Shown piece after piece: positions 23,233-32,223 of a stretch of DNA of 58,033 nucleotides (position 1 is the first letter of the stretch; every line of letters begins with the position of its first letter). A program made the position numbers and the translations under genes. The notes under the pieces are model-generated. The model made no database searches, had not been told where the DNA came from, and saw only the letters and a list, made by a program, of their open reading frames with translations. This stretch comes from Candidatus Adiutrix sp. (GTDB lineage Bacteria > Desulfobacterota > Desulfarculia > Adiutricales > Adiutricaceae). The stretch lies in the NCBI GenBank assembly GCA_031261565.1, contig JAISJK010000083.1:1-58033 (forward strand), read 5' to 3'.

Positions 23233-23982
23233 TTAATAGGCCAAATCTTTATAAATAGTGGTGATGACCGAATGAGTCGCCTGCTGGTTGCCGGTGTAAT
23301 AGTTGGCCGCGCTCTCATCGTCTTTATGGGCGCGGGTGACCCGGCCATCGGCGGTGACCACATAATAAATTTTGATATTGGTGCCGTCGCTGGGGTCGCC
23401 TTTGGATTCCCCGATGCTGCCGCCAACCCCCTCCCCGCTCATCGGGGTGCTGTTGCCGATGGTCGCGGTGGCCGTGCCAATGAGCTCCATCTTATCCTTA
23501 TTAGTCTTGTCCGTCTCATCAACGCGATAGACCTTGATAAAGGGCTCAATAACCTTGCCCTTCTTGGGGTTACTGCTCGAGTCATGGCTGAAGGCCGCAT
23601 CAGTGGCCGCCAGGTAACGATCTTTAATTGACTGAATGGTGGTCACCTCGCCAATACCCGGCAGCTTGTTTTTTTGAAAGCAGTCAGTCGATTGGCAGGT
23701 GACGACCTTGAAAAGACCATCCTGATTTTTATCCAGAGGGGCTTTAATTTCCGTGGCGTCAAACTCTTTAGCCAGTTGCCTGGTCAGCATCAGGGCAATG
23801 GCCAAAGTGGAGTCGGCCCGGTTAAAAGCCTCCTGCCCCACGGCGTTATTGCTGGTTATGTTCAGCTCGGTTCTGGTGTTGACCATGATCGAGGCCCCCA
23901 GAAGGGCCATCAGAGTCAGAACCACCAGGGTAAACATCAAAACCGAGCCCTTGGGGTGTTTTTTTTCAATCCGGGCGCCCAT
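23233..23982 (-). CDS. PilX-like minor pilin-operon membrane protein
   Basis: A 249-residue protein with the PilX_N pattern: a short basic head KKHPKGSVLMFTLVVLTLMA, then a hydrophobic helix without the classic Gly-Phe-x-x-x-Glu prepilin site, then NTRTELNITSNNAVGQEAFN, matching the family's E..ia.N...g..A...AE helix. PilX is a minor pilin that enters the tip complex with PilY1. I chose ATG 23982 (MGARIEKK) because GAGAGG lies nine bases upstream; two ATGs just before it are alternatives. The gene lies 25 bp before pilY1 and 16 bp after pilV. One Cys pair (TCQSTDCF) is seen. Confidence 0.8.
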   Translation of the reverse strand: MGARIEKKHPKGSVLMFTLVVLTLMALLGASIMVNTRTELNITSNNAVGQEAFNRADSTLAIALMLTRQLAKEFDATEIKAPLDKNQDGLFKVVTCQSTDCFQKNKLPGIGEVTTIQSIKDRYLAATDAAFSHDSSSNPKKGKVIEPFIKVYRVDETDKTNKDKMELIGTATATIGNSTPMSGEGVGGSIGESKGDPSDGTNIKIYYVVTADGRVTRAHKDDESAANYYTGNQQATHSVITTIYKDLAY

Positions 23983-23998
23983 ATAAATCATCCTCTCT

Positions 23999-24469
23999 TT
24001 AGTTGCTGCTATTCTCAAGGTCGAGAGTGGAAATAACAGTGCTGTAAGTCACCTTTTGTCTTTTGGTGTCGGCCGGCCACTCCACCTGGACGGCTACCTC
24101 TAAACTACTGGGCGTTGGCGATTTGGGCGTAATGGTGGTGGTGCGCCAGTAGCATTTGGCGTCTGACGAGCAGTCCGCAGGCGGGGTGGCCCCGGAGCAG
24201 ACTTCCCCCGCCTGGGTCACTTTGGTCGGGGTCGTGTTTTCCGACTGATCCACCGCGTTGAAAGCCAGGGTTCGGAGAGTTTCGGCGTGGGATTCAGCCA
24301 AAAAGGAGGCAATGGTCAGTTGGTGGGACCTGTTGCCCTGGGTCATGGTCGTGGCCTGGAGGTTTAAGGCGGCCAGACAGCCGATGGCCAGGAGGATCAT
24401 GGAGACCAGCAGCTCCACCAGGGTCATGCCCCTTGGCCCGGACAGGGAATTATTCAGCCTATTTTTCAT
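23999..24469 (-). CDS. PilV-like prepilin (type IV pilus minor pilin)
   Basis: A 156-residue prepilin. PRGMTLVELLVSMILLAIG has the Gly-Met prepilin-peptidase site with Glu at mature position 5, followed by the N-terminal hydrophobic helix. ALNLQATTMTQGNRSHQLTIA then matches the PilV family pattern (q...l...N...Q...A..lA). Two Cys pairs in the C-terminal domain may form a disulfide loop. ATG 24469 follows GGGGAG and lies two bases after the fimT stop; a TTG six bases earlier is in frame. It is processed by PilD and incorporated at the pilus tip complex. Confidence 0.83.
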   Translation of the reverse strand: MKNRLNNSLSGPRGMTLVELLVSMILLAIGCLAALNLQATTMTQGNRSHQLTIASFLAESHAETLRTLAFNAVDQSENTTPTKVTQAGEVCSGATPPADCSSDAKCYWRTTTITPKSPTPSSLEVAVQVEWPADTKRQKVTYSTVISTLDLENSSN

Positions 24470-24471
24470 TT

Positions 24472-25032
24472 TCAACTCCCCTTGCGCAGAGTGATGCCGC
24501 CGGTCTTGAGATCGGGCTGGAGCTCCCAGGTGTTGGTCTTGATTTTCTCTGACTTAAACACCAGCACCCAGGGATCGTGAGAAGCCTTGAGCTGGCCGCC
24601 GGGGAAATAGACCGCCCAGAATAAACCAGCCGGGTTGCCCGCCAGGGGCGTGGATCCGGCGCCGGCGGTCACGGCCAGGCTGACGGGCAGGTCGCGGGCC
24701 GTCCCCTCAGCTCGGGACCAATCCACCAGGGCCCCGGTGGTGTCAAAATTGGCCGTGTCCAGCGCGGCCTGGCAGGGGTTCCTGACGCTGGTCACATGCG
24801 GCCGACAGTCAAGCGCCACCCGGGCCGGCCGGTTGGCGTGGGCGGCCATCAGCCGGGCCTGCTGGAGCAGAGTCTGGGTTGATTTGGCTGCGGCCCGCAA
24901 TTCATAGCGGGGCACTATGCTCATCAGGGCCGGCAGGGCCATCATGGCCAGCACGGCCATAATGGCCACCGCTACAATCATCTCCATCAGGGAAAAACCG
25001 GGCCGGGAACAAGAGATTTTTCGGAAAGGCAT
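24472..25032 (-). CDS. GspH/FimT-family pseudopilin
   Basis: A 186-residue minor pilin. RPGFSLMEMIVAVAIMAVLA is a classic Gly-Phe prepilin cleavage site with Glu5, followed by ALPALMSIVPRYELRAAAKS, the FimT/GspH helix end. The C terminus KTGGITLRKGS resembles the family's short closing strands. FimT/FimU-type pilins form the initiation complex with PilV, PilW, PilX and PilY1. It lies second in the minor pilin operon, with GAGG before the ATG. Confidence 0.83.
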   Translation of the reverse strand: MPFRKISCSRPGFSLMEMIVAVAIMAVLAMMALPALMSIVPRYELRAAAKSTQTLLQQARLMAAHANRPARVALDCRPHVTSVRNPCQAALDTANFDTTGALVDWSRAEGTARDLPVSLAVTAGAGSTPLAGNPAGLFWAVYFPGGQLKASHDPWVLVFKSEKIKTNTWELQPDLKTGGITLRKGS

Positions 25033-25089
25033 GGCTTGATAACCTCAATTCAGCTTAATTTTGAAATCGGCCGGGACAGTGGCCCCGCC

Positions 25090-26286
25090 TCAGGGCTGTA
25101 ATTTCTCCGGCCCATAATTCCGCAACTGCACTGTCTCCGTCAAGACGCGCCGGGCATAGCCCTTTTCGCCGCTGGCGGTATGTTCCATCACTTCCAGCGG
25201 CTGGCCATTTTTATCCAGATTGCTTCGGTTTTCCGACCGGGTGACCACCGCCAGATCCACCGCCCTGACTAGCTGCGGAGAGCCGCCATCCAGAGTAGCT
25301 TCATTGATCACGTAGGTCGGCGGGGCCAGATCAGTCTTGCCGGCCTCATTAAAACGATAGGCCACCTGAAAATCCTCAATATTATGGGCCACCGGCACCC
25401 GGTGCTTGTCCCCGGCCTCCCCGACGCTCTCATCGTGATAATTGGCCATCAGGCGCAGGGTATCCCGATCCAGCTGGAAGGTGACGAAAGTGATGTCCCG
25501 GAGGTTATAAACACTGGAGCCGGCCGGAAAGGTCGGGGCAAAATCGCCGGGCAGGTGGGCCCCGGGCTTGAACCGCGATCCCAGGGTGATCTCGGTTTTG
25601 GCCGGCCCGACCATGATTTTGACGTCAGCGGTGGCCAAGCCGGGCTCCTCAAAGGGCACGGTGATCTCGGTGGCGGGGGTGGTGTCCACCTGAGCCTGGA
25701 CAATGACCGCCGTGGAGCCGCTAGCCACCGCTAAAATGTCGCCGTCATTCAAAGTCAGGCCATGGCGGACGCTATCCGTCAAAGTCAGCTTGTCATCGGC
25801 ACCCGGGGTGAAGTCAAGGGCCAACTGGCCCAGGGGGGTGGGGGCTTCAGCGTCGGTGTGAAAGACCGTCAGAGTGTCAGCCTCGTCGTCCGTGGCGCCG
25901 TTGGTGCCGTAAATCGGCCGAACCCCGAATTTGGCGGCCCCTTTGTATTTGAACCAGCCCGCCGCCTCCTGGGTCGTGCCGTCCAAAGTCGGGTCATAAA
26001 CGGCGGCCGGCACATAAATCTGGGCCATCTGCACCCCGATCAGCCCCAGGCCGCTGCCGGCCATACGCACATCCCGGGCCACCGTGTAGAGGGCAGCCCG
26101 CAGATTCTGGGTCTGGGTCAGCACTTCCTGCTGGCGGGCCTCATGGGTGGCCGTCACCTGGAAAAGGGTGAAAGCCGCGCCCACCACCACCACCATGATG
26201 ACCATGACCACCAGGAGCTCAACCAGAGAAAAGCCGGGTCTGCCCGGGTGGGGGTTTGGGTCGCGAGAATTAAATCTAGGGAACAT
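25090..26286 (-). CDS. PilW-like prepilin (type IV pilus minor pilin)
   Basis: A 398-residue prepilin, first gene of the minor pilin/pilY1 operon. RPGFSLVELLVVMVIMVVVV gives the Gly-Phe cleavage site and Glu5. The following QNLRAALYTVARDVRMAGSG is the PilW signature (R.al..l.rDir.AGy.g), and the C-terminal half ends with MEHTASGEKGYARRVLTETV, as PilW proteins end (..r.Rr.....v.lRN). The long body, rich in beta strands, is normal for PilW. GGGAGA stands 10 bases before the ATG. Confidence 0.83.
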   Translation of the reverse strand: MFPRFNSRDPNPHPGRPGFSLVELLVVMVIMVVVVGAAFTLFQVTATHEARQQEVLTQTQNLRAALYTVARDVRMAGSGLGLIGVQMAQIYVPAAVYDPTLDGTTQEAAGWFKYKGAAKFGVRPIYGTNGATDDEADTLTVFHTDAEAPTPLGQLALDFTPGADDKLTLTDSVRHGLTLNDGDILAVASGSTAVIVQAQVDTTPATEITVPFEEPGLATADVKIMVGPAKTEITLGSRFKPGAHLPGDFAPTFPAGSSVYNLRDITFVTFQLDRDTLRLMANYHDESVGEAGDKHRVPVAHNIEDFQVAYRFNEAGKTDLAPPTYVINEATLDGGSPQLVRAVDLAVVTRSENRSNLDKNGQPLEVMEHTASGEKGYARRVLTETVQLRNYGPEKLQP

Positions 26287-26650
26287 TATTAACCATCTCC
26301 CTGCTGAATAAATTTATGACCATGCCAAGCAATTTATGCAAATCAAAAGCCAAAAACAATATTATAATTTTTTATTATAATATCAATATATTATAAAAAA
26401 TAATCTTTACTTAAGAGGGCCATGGGCCGTTTTTTTTATATTAAATTTTTTAATAGCTATTAAAAAATTTAATAGCTAATGAGCTTAACGGTGAGGCCTC
26501 CCCGCCTTTCCCCCATGGCCGGATTATGATATACTGCCTATAAATTTATAGTCATCCTCGGGTATTCCCGGATCTAAAGCCGCTTCCCGCCGTCTATATT
26601 CAAACCGTATAGGCGGTTGAGCGTTGACCAAAACTATGAGGTAAGCTTTT
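26287..26650. other. AT-rich intergenic region between divergent pilW and alpha-2-macroglobulin genes
   Basis: No gene is seen in these 364 bases. Between about 26330 and 26480 the sequence is strikingly AT-rich for this genome and carries two inverted repeats: TTATAATAT/ATATTATAA around 26375-26396 and the 36-bp palindrome listed separately. It must hold both divergent promoters. I could not fix -35 boxes. Confidence 0.6.
26439..26474. repeat. 36-bp perfect AT-rich palindrome
   Basis: Centred on AGCT at 26455-26458, each 18-base arm (TATTAAATTTTTTAATAG and its complement) matches without mismatch. It could be a dimeric regulator site or a cruciform-forming element; no T-tract or GC stem supports terminator function. 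Confidence 0.75.
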
Positions 26651-29600
26651 ATGACCGTTTCAGATAAAAGGCTCTTGGGCCGGCTGGCCCCGGCGGCTCT
26701 GGGATTGATCCTTCTGATGTTGCTGGCCCCGGCCGCCCCGGCCACCGGCCCTGATACCCCCCCTCTCAGCCCGGAGCAACTGGGCGGGCCGGAGCGGAAC
26801 CTGGTTTTTCTGGCCACGGACAAGCCCATTTATCAGCCGGGGGAGACCGTCTATCTCCGGGCCGTGGCCCTCCAGGCCGACACTTATTTCCCGGTCACCG
26901 GCCAGCCCGGCCCGGCCCTCTTCAAAATCACCGGCCCCCGGGACAACGAGCTGGAGACCCTGCCGGGCGAACTGGTGGACAGCACGGCCGGCGCGGCCTG
27001 GACTATCCCGGCCGGGACTCCCGGCGGCCGCTATCGGGCCGCAGCCTCCCTCGGAGGTTCCCCGGTCTCAGTCCGGCCATTTGAAATCCGGGCCTACCAG
27101 CCCCCCCGCCTGAAATCCCAGATAGACTTCCAGCGCGAAGGTTACGGCCCCGGCGATGTGGCCACGGCTGTCCTCACCGTCACCCGGGCCGAAGGCGGGA
27201 TCCCGGCCGGGGCCAAAATAACGGCCATCGCCAGGATTGACGGCCGAGAAGCGGCTAGAGTCGATAATCTCACGGTTGACCCTGAGGGCCGCTGCCAGGT
27301 CTCTTTCACCCTGCCTAAACCCCTGGAGCTGGGCGAGGGCACCCTGGCCCTGGCCATTGAAGACGGCGGGGTGGTGGAAACGGCCGCCAAGACCATTCCC
27401 ATCCTGCTCCAGACCCTTGATCTGGCCTTTTATCCCGAAGGCGGCGACCTGGTGGCTGGCCTCCCGGGGCGGGTTTATGTCCAGGCCCGGCGGCCGGACG
27501 GCAAACCGGCTGACCTGACCGGGGAGATTATCCGGGTGGACGCGGCCGGCCAATCACTGAGCGGCCCGGCGGTGGCCCAACTGGCCACCAGCCATGAGGG
27601 CCGGGGCTGGGTGGAATTCACCCCCAGCGGCCAGGAGCGCTATGCCCTGCGCCTGTCCCGGCCGGCCGGCCTGACCCGGCTGTTTCCCCTGCCCCTGACC
27701 CGAACCACCGGGGCCACCCTGCGCGCTGACCGGGATACTTATAAATTTGACGAGCCCATCACCCTCTCCATCCAGGCCACGCCGGACAGCGGCGCGGCCC
27801 AGGTGACCCTCTACCACCGGGAAAAACTGGTGACCCGAGCCGACCTCCAGGTCGGCCAGAGCCGCCAGGTCAGCCTCCAGCCCGGCGAGGCCGAGGGTGT
27901 CCTGATGGCCACGGTCTGGGCTAAAAACGGGCAGCCCCTGGCCGAGCGCCTGATTTTCCGCGAGCCTAAATTCAAGATACAGGTGGGCCTCACCGCCGAA
28001 GCCCTCCCGACCAGCTCAGCCCTGACGCCGGGGGGCAAGGTGCGCCTTAAGCTGGAAACCAAAGACGAAAGCGGCCGGCCGGTGGGGGCGGTGGTCGGCC
28101 TGGCCGTCAGCGATGACGCCACTTTGGAAATGGTGGAGCGGCGCGACCAGGCCCCCGGTCTGCCGGTCATGGTCTATCTGGAAAACGAGGTCAATGAGCT
28201 GGCCGACGCCCAGGTTTACTTTGACCCGGCCAACCCCCAGGCCGCCGGCGATATTGACCTGCTCCTGGCCACCCAGGGCTGGCGCCGCTTTTTGCTGGTC
28301 AGGCTGGACGAGGCTCTGAAGATCGACCCCGAGGGTGTCCGCCGGGCCTTGGCCATCAGGCGCCCGGAGGTGAAGCCGGCGCCCATCCGGCCCCTCCTGA
28401 TGAGGGAAGGCGCGGTTTTAAACAAAGCCCAGGCCCCGGCGGCCGACCTGGTCGCGGCAGCAGATTTTGAAGCGGCGCCCAACGAAGCGGACGGAAACTA
28501 TCTGGTTCAAGACGAAAAGGCCGACCGGCTAGATCAGGCCCTGGCCGGGCCGGCGGCGGCTGAAAAGAGAATCTGGCCGGCCCCCAGGCCGCCCAAACCA
28601 GCGGTCATTGGCTTGCGCCAATACGCCCACCAGGCCCGGCCCGGCCGCCAGCCTGGGGATCGGCAGGATTTTACGGAAACCATCTTCTGGCACGCCGGCC
28701 TGCGCACCAGCCCCCGCGACGGCTCAGCCGTGGTGGAGTTTGACCTCTCGGACAGCGTCACCACCTTCCGCGTCCGGGCTGACGCCCTGGGTGCCAATGG
28801 CGCTCTGGGCCAGGCCGGGGCCGAAATCGTCTCCCTGGAGCCCTTCTACGCCGAGGTCAAACTGCCTCCGGCGGCCGTGGCCGGCGATCACCTGAAAGTC
28901 CCGGTCACCCTGGTCAACTCCACCGGCCAAGGCCTGGAGCGGCCCGGCCTCCTCGTCCAGTCGGACGAGCTGAAAATATCTCCGGTCAAAGTTCCCGCCC
29001 GGCTGGCCCCCGGCGGGCGCGAGCGAATCCTGGCCGAGCTGGCCCCGGAGCGGGCCGGGGCGGCCCGGCTGACTCTCAAGGCCGCAGCCGGGCCCTACGC
29101 CGACACGGTCAGCCGCAACCTGACCGTGCTGCCGCGCGGTTTCCCGGTGAGCCAGACCGCTTCCGGGCTGCTGGGGCCGGATCAGCCTTTCAGCTGGTCA
29201 GTGACCCTGGCCCAGGATCTGACCCCGGGCAGCCTCTCGACCGAGGCCAAGGTCTATCCCACGCCCCTGGCCAATCTGGAGGAGGCCTTAAACGCCCTCC
29301 TGCGCCAGCCCCACGGCTGCTTTGAGCAGACCAGCTCCACCAGCTACCCCCTGGTCATGGCCCAGCAGTATTTTCTGAGCCACACCGGCGTTGACCCGGA
29401 CAAGATCAAGCGGGCTGAGGAACTGCTCAAAGACAGCTATCAGCAGCTGGTCAGCTTTGAGTCGCCCCAAAAGGGCTATGAATGGTTTGGCCAGGATCCC
29501 GGCCACGAGGCCCTGACCGCCTATGGTCTGATGCAGTTTAAGGAAATGCGGGCGGTTCGGCCGGTGGACGAGGCCATGATCGGCCGCACCCAGAAGTGGC

Positions 29601-30739
29601 TGATGGATCGCCGGGATGGCCAGGGCGGCTTTAAGCGCAACGAGCAGGCCCTGGATACCTTTGGCGGGGCGCCGGCCCCCTTGACCAACCTTTATATCCT
29701 CTGGACTCTCCTCGAATCGGGCCAGAAGCCGGAGAGTCTGAAAGCGGAGCTGGAAGCGGCCCGAACCATCCTGGCCGAAACTAAAGACGCCTATCTCCTG
29801 TCGCTGGGGGCCAATATCTTCTATCTGGCCGATGAGGGCCAGACGGCCCAGGCGGCGGCCCGGGCCCTGGCGGCGGCCCAGGCCGAGGACGGGCGCCTGC
29901 CCGGGGCGGAGACCTCCATCACCCGCTCCGGCGGCCTGTCCCTGGAGATCGAAACCACCTCTCTGGCCATTATCGCCTGGCTGCGCCTGGGCGAGACCTA
30001 CACCGGCCCGGTGGAAAAAGCCATGAAATGGCTCTTTGAAAACTGCCAGGCCGGGCGGTTTGGCTCGACCCAGTCCACCATCCTGGCCTTGAAAGCCATC
30101 AACGCCTATGACCAGGCCCGCTCCCGGCCCCTGGCCCCGGGTTCGGTGCAACTGGTGATTGACGGCCAGCCCTTTGGCCGCCCCCTGCCCTTTGACCAGC
30201 AAACCAAAGGGGCTCTGGAGCTGCCCGATTTCGCGGCCAAACTCGCGCCGGGCCAGCACCGGCTGGAGCTGGCCATGACCGGCGGTTCCCCGATGCCCTT
30301 CACCCTCAATATTGGCTATAACACCTCCCGGCCGGAGAGCAGCCCGGAGTGCCCCTTACGCCTGTCCACCAGCCTTTCCCGCCGCCAGGTTAAGGAGGGC
30401 GAGCCGGTTGATCTGTCGGTGGGCCTGTCCGCCCAGGGGGCGGAAGTGCCCCTGCCCCTGGCCGTCATCGGGCTGCCGGCCGGCCTAGCGCCCCGCCATG
30501 AGCGGCTGAAGGAGATGGTGGCCGCCGGCCAGGTGGCCGCCTATGATATCAAGGGGCGGGAGTTGACCCTCTATTGGCGGAATCTGAAAGGCGATGGCCG
30601 GATTGACCTGACCATCCCCCTGACTGCGGAAATCCCCGGCCGCTATACGGCCCCGGCCTCCCGGGCCTATGGCTATTATCTGGATGAACACAAAGACTGG
30701 CAGGCCGGGGAGAGCCTGGAAATATCGCCGCTGAAATGA
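26651..30739 (+). CDS. Bacterial alpha-2-macroglobulin family protein with thioester motif
   Basis: Large secreted protein of 1362 residues. The signal peptide contains LGLILLMLLAPAAPA and appears to cleave near residue 33. MG2-type opening: FLATDKPIYQPGETVYLRA, near residue 57. The A2M family domain lies around 670-740 (ETIFWHAGLRTSPRDGSAVV). The internal thioester motif is intact: HGCFEQTSS with Cys890 and Gln893. A terpenoid-toroid-like TED domain follows, then a receptor-binding-like end. Bacterial A2Ms trap proteases by cleavage of a bait region and covalent thioester attack. The protein is shorter than YfaS/ECAM (about 1650) and lacks a lipobox. The usual PbpC transglycosylase partner is not adjacent. 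GAGGTAAG precedes ATG 26651. Confidence 0.9.
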   Translation: MTVSDKRLLGRLAPAALGLILLMLLAPAAPATGPDTPPLSPEQLGGPERNLVFLATDKPIYQPGETVYLRAVALQADTYFPVTGQPGPALFKITGPRDNELETLPGELVDSTAGAAWTIPAGTPGGRYRAAASLGGSPVSVRPFEIRAYQPPRLKSQIDFQREGYGPGDVATAVLTVTRAEGGIPAGAKITAIARIDGREAARVDNLTVDPEGRCQVSFTLPKPLELGEGTLALAIEDGGVVETAAKTIPILLQTLDLAFYPEGGDLVAGLPGRVYVQARRPDGKPADLTGEIIRVDAAGQSLSGPAVAQLATSHEGRGWVEFTPSGQERYALRLSRPAGLTRLFPLPLTRTTGATLRADRDTYKFDEPITLSIQATPDSGAAQVTLYHREKLVTRADLQVGQSRQVSLQPGEAEGVLMATVWAKNGQPLAERLIFREPKFKIQVGLTAEALPTSSALTPGGKVRLKLETKDESGRPVGAVVGLAVSDDATLEMVERRDQAPGLPVMVYLENEVNELADAQVYFDPANPQAAGDIDLLLATQGWRRFLLVRLDEALKIDPEGVRRALAIRRPEVKPAPIRPLLMREGAVLNKAQAPAADLVAAADFEAAPNEADGNYLVQDEKADRLDQALAGPAAAEKRIWPAPRPPKPAVIGLRQYAHQARPGRQPGDRQDFTETIFWHAGLRTSPRDGSAVVEFDLSDSVTTFRVRADALGANGALGQAGAEIVSLEPFYAEVKLPPAAVAGDHLKVPVTLVNSTGQGLERPGLLVQSDELKISPVKVPARLAPGGRERILAELAPERAGAARLTLKAAAGPYADTVSRNLTVLPRGFPVSQTASGLLGPDQPFSWSVTLAQDLTPGSLSTEAKVYPTPLANLEEALNALLRQPHGCFEQTSSTSYPLVMAQQYFLSHTGVDPDKIKRAEELLKDSYQQLVSFESPQKGYEWFGQDPGHEALTAYGLMQFKEMRAVRPVDEAMIGRTQKWLMDRRDGQGGFKRNEQALDTFGGAPAPLTNLYILWTLLESGQKPESLKAELEAARTILAETKDAYLLSLGANIFYLADEGQTAQAAARALAAAQAEDGRLPGAETSITRSGGLSLEIETTSLAIIAWLRLGETYTGPVEKAMKWLFENCQAGRFGSTQSTILALKAINAYDQARSRPLAPGSVQLVIDGQPFGRPLPFDQQTKGALELPDFAAKLAPGQHRLELAMTGGSPMPFTLNIGYNTSRPESSPECPLRLSTSLSRRQVKEGEPVDLSVGLSAQGAEVPLPLAVIGLPAGLAPRHERLKEMVAAGQVAAYDIKGRELTLYWRNLKGDGRIDLTIPLTAEIPGRYTAPASRAYGYYLDEHKDWQAGESLEISPLK

Positions 30740-30795
30740 CCATCGACACCAGCCGGATTTTGCGCTAAAATAGGGATTTTTCAGACGAGGCACTC

Positions 30796-32211
30796 ATGAC
30801 TTTGAAACTGCATAACACTAAAACCGGCGAGCTGGAGGAGTTTAAACCTCTGATCGGGGGGCGGGTCGGGCTCTACGCCTGCGGCCCCACCGTCTATGAC
30901 CACGCCCATGTGGGCCACGCCCGGGCCACGGCCGCTTTTGACATTCTGGTGCGCCACCTGAAAGCCGCCGGGCTGGCCGTGACCTATGTCCGCAACTACA
31001 CTGATGTGGATGACAAAATCATCCGGCGGGCCAAAGAAAAAAATATCGACTGGCAGAGCCTGGCCCGGACTTATATTGACAGCTTTGATGAAGACATGCG
31101 GGCCATAAATTGCCTCTCGCCCGATCATACCCCCAAAGCCACCGAATATATTGAAGAAATGATCAAGGATATCCAGGCCATCATCAGCCGGAATCTGGCC
31201 TATGAGCTGGAGGGCGATGTCTATTTCGATGTCGGGGCCTACCACCAATACGGCCGTCTCTCCCACCGCGACCTGAGCGAGCAGGAGGCCGGGGCCCGGG
31301 TGGCCCTGGACGACCGCAAACATGGCCCGGCCGATTTCGCCCTGTGGAAAGCGGCCAAACCCGGCGAGCCCTCCTGGCCCAGCCCCTGGGGCCAGGGCCG
31401 CCCGGGCTGGCACATTGAATGCTCGACCATGAGCGACCGCCTGCTGGGGGCCGAGTTTGACATCCACGGCGGCGGGCAGGATTTGATCTTTCCCCACCAC
31501 GAAAACGAGCTGGCCCAGTCCGGGGCCCTGGGCCGCCCCATGGCCCGGATCTGGATCCACAACGGCTTTGTGCGGTTAAACAACGAAAAAATGTCCAAAT
31601 CCCTGGGCAACTTCTTCACGGTCAAAGACGTGCTGAAAAAGTTCGACGGCGAGGCCCTGCGCTTTCTCCTGGTTTCCCACCACTACCGGGGCCCGCTGGA
31701 CTTTTCCGACGAGGCCCTGCGCGAGGCGGAAAAAGCTCTGGAGCGGATTTACCGGGCCCTGGCCGGGGCTGAGGAACTGATGGGCGACCGCCAGTCTCTG
31801 GCTTTTAAAATGGATCTGATCCAGGATTACCAGGGCCGCTTTCAGGCGGCCCTGGATGACGACCTGAACACGGCCAAAGCTCTGGGCGTGGTTTTTGACC
31901 TGGTGCGGGATATCAATAAGGCCGTCAGCGCCGGCGACCTGGCCAGAACCGCCGCCGGCTACGCCGGGCTGAAACTGATGGGCGACCACCTGGGCCTCTG
32001 GCAGCGGGAGCCGGCTGAGTTTTTCGCGGCCCTGGCCCAGCACCGGCCTCAGTCGCTCTCCTCCGGAGAAATCGAAAATTTGGTGGCCGCCCGCCAGGCC
32101 GCCCGCCAGGCCAAAAACTGGGCCGAGGCCGACCGCCTCCGCGATGAGCTGGCTGGCCAGGGCGTGATCCTGGAGGACAAAGCCGGGGCCACCACCTGGA
32201 AATACACCTGA
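30796..32211 (+). CDS. cysS: Cysteinyl-tRNA synthetase
   Basis: Class I aminoacyl-tRNA synthetase charging tRNA-Cys. The 471-residue length is standard. Cys29 in LYACGPTVYDHAHVGHARA is the first zinc ligand, and HVGH (38-41) is the HIGH signature. IECSTMSDRLLG carries the second zinc Cys, GGGQDLIFPHHENE the His ligand, and KMSKSLGN (from about 266) the KMSKS loop. The C-terminal DALR and anticodon-binding regions are complete. Followed after 12 bp by uvrB, probably co-transcribed. Confidence 0.97.
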   Translation: MTLKLHNTKTGELEEFKPLIGGRVGLYACGPTVYDHAHVGHARATAAFDILVRHLKAAGLAVTYVRNYTDVDDKIIRRAKEKNIDWQSLARTYIDSFDEDMRAINCLSPDHTPKATEYIEEMIKDIQAIISRNLAYELEGDVYFDVGAYHQYGRLSHRDLSEQEAGARVALDDRKHGPADFALWKAAKPGEPSWPSPWGQGRPGWHIECSTMSDRLLGAEFDIHGGGQDLIFPHHENELAQSGALGRPMARIWIHNGFVRLNNEKMSKSLGNFFTVKDVLKKFDGEALRFLLVSHHYRGPLDFSDEALREAEKALERIYRALAGAEELMGDRQSLAFKMDLIQDYQGRFQAALDDDLNTAKALGVVFDLVRDINKAVSAGDLARTAAGYAGLKLMGDHLGLWQREPAEFFAALAQHRPQSLSSGEIENLVAARQAARQAKNWAEADRLRDELAGQGVILEDKAGATTWKYT

Positions 32212-32223
32212 AATTTTTGAGCC

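Noticed and set aside
23208-23426. N-terminal extension of pilY1 to 23426
   Set aside because: The added residues are Arg/Pro-rich, overlap pilX and lie before a clear signal peptide with its own ribosome site.
26330-26480. Replication origin in the AT-rich region
   Set aside because: No DnaA boxes (TTATCCACA type) and none of the usual origin neighbours (dnaA, dnaN, rpmH, gidA) are here.
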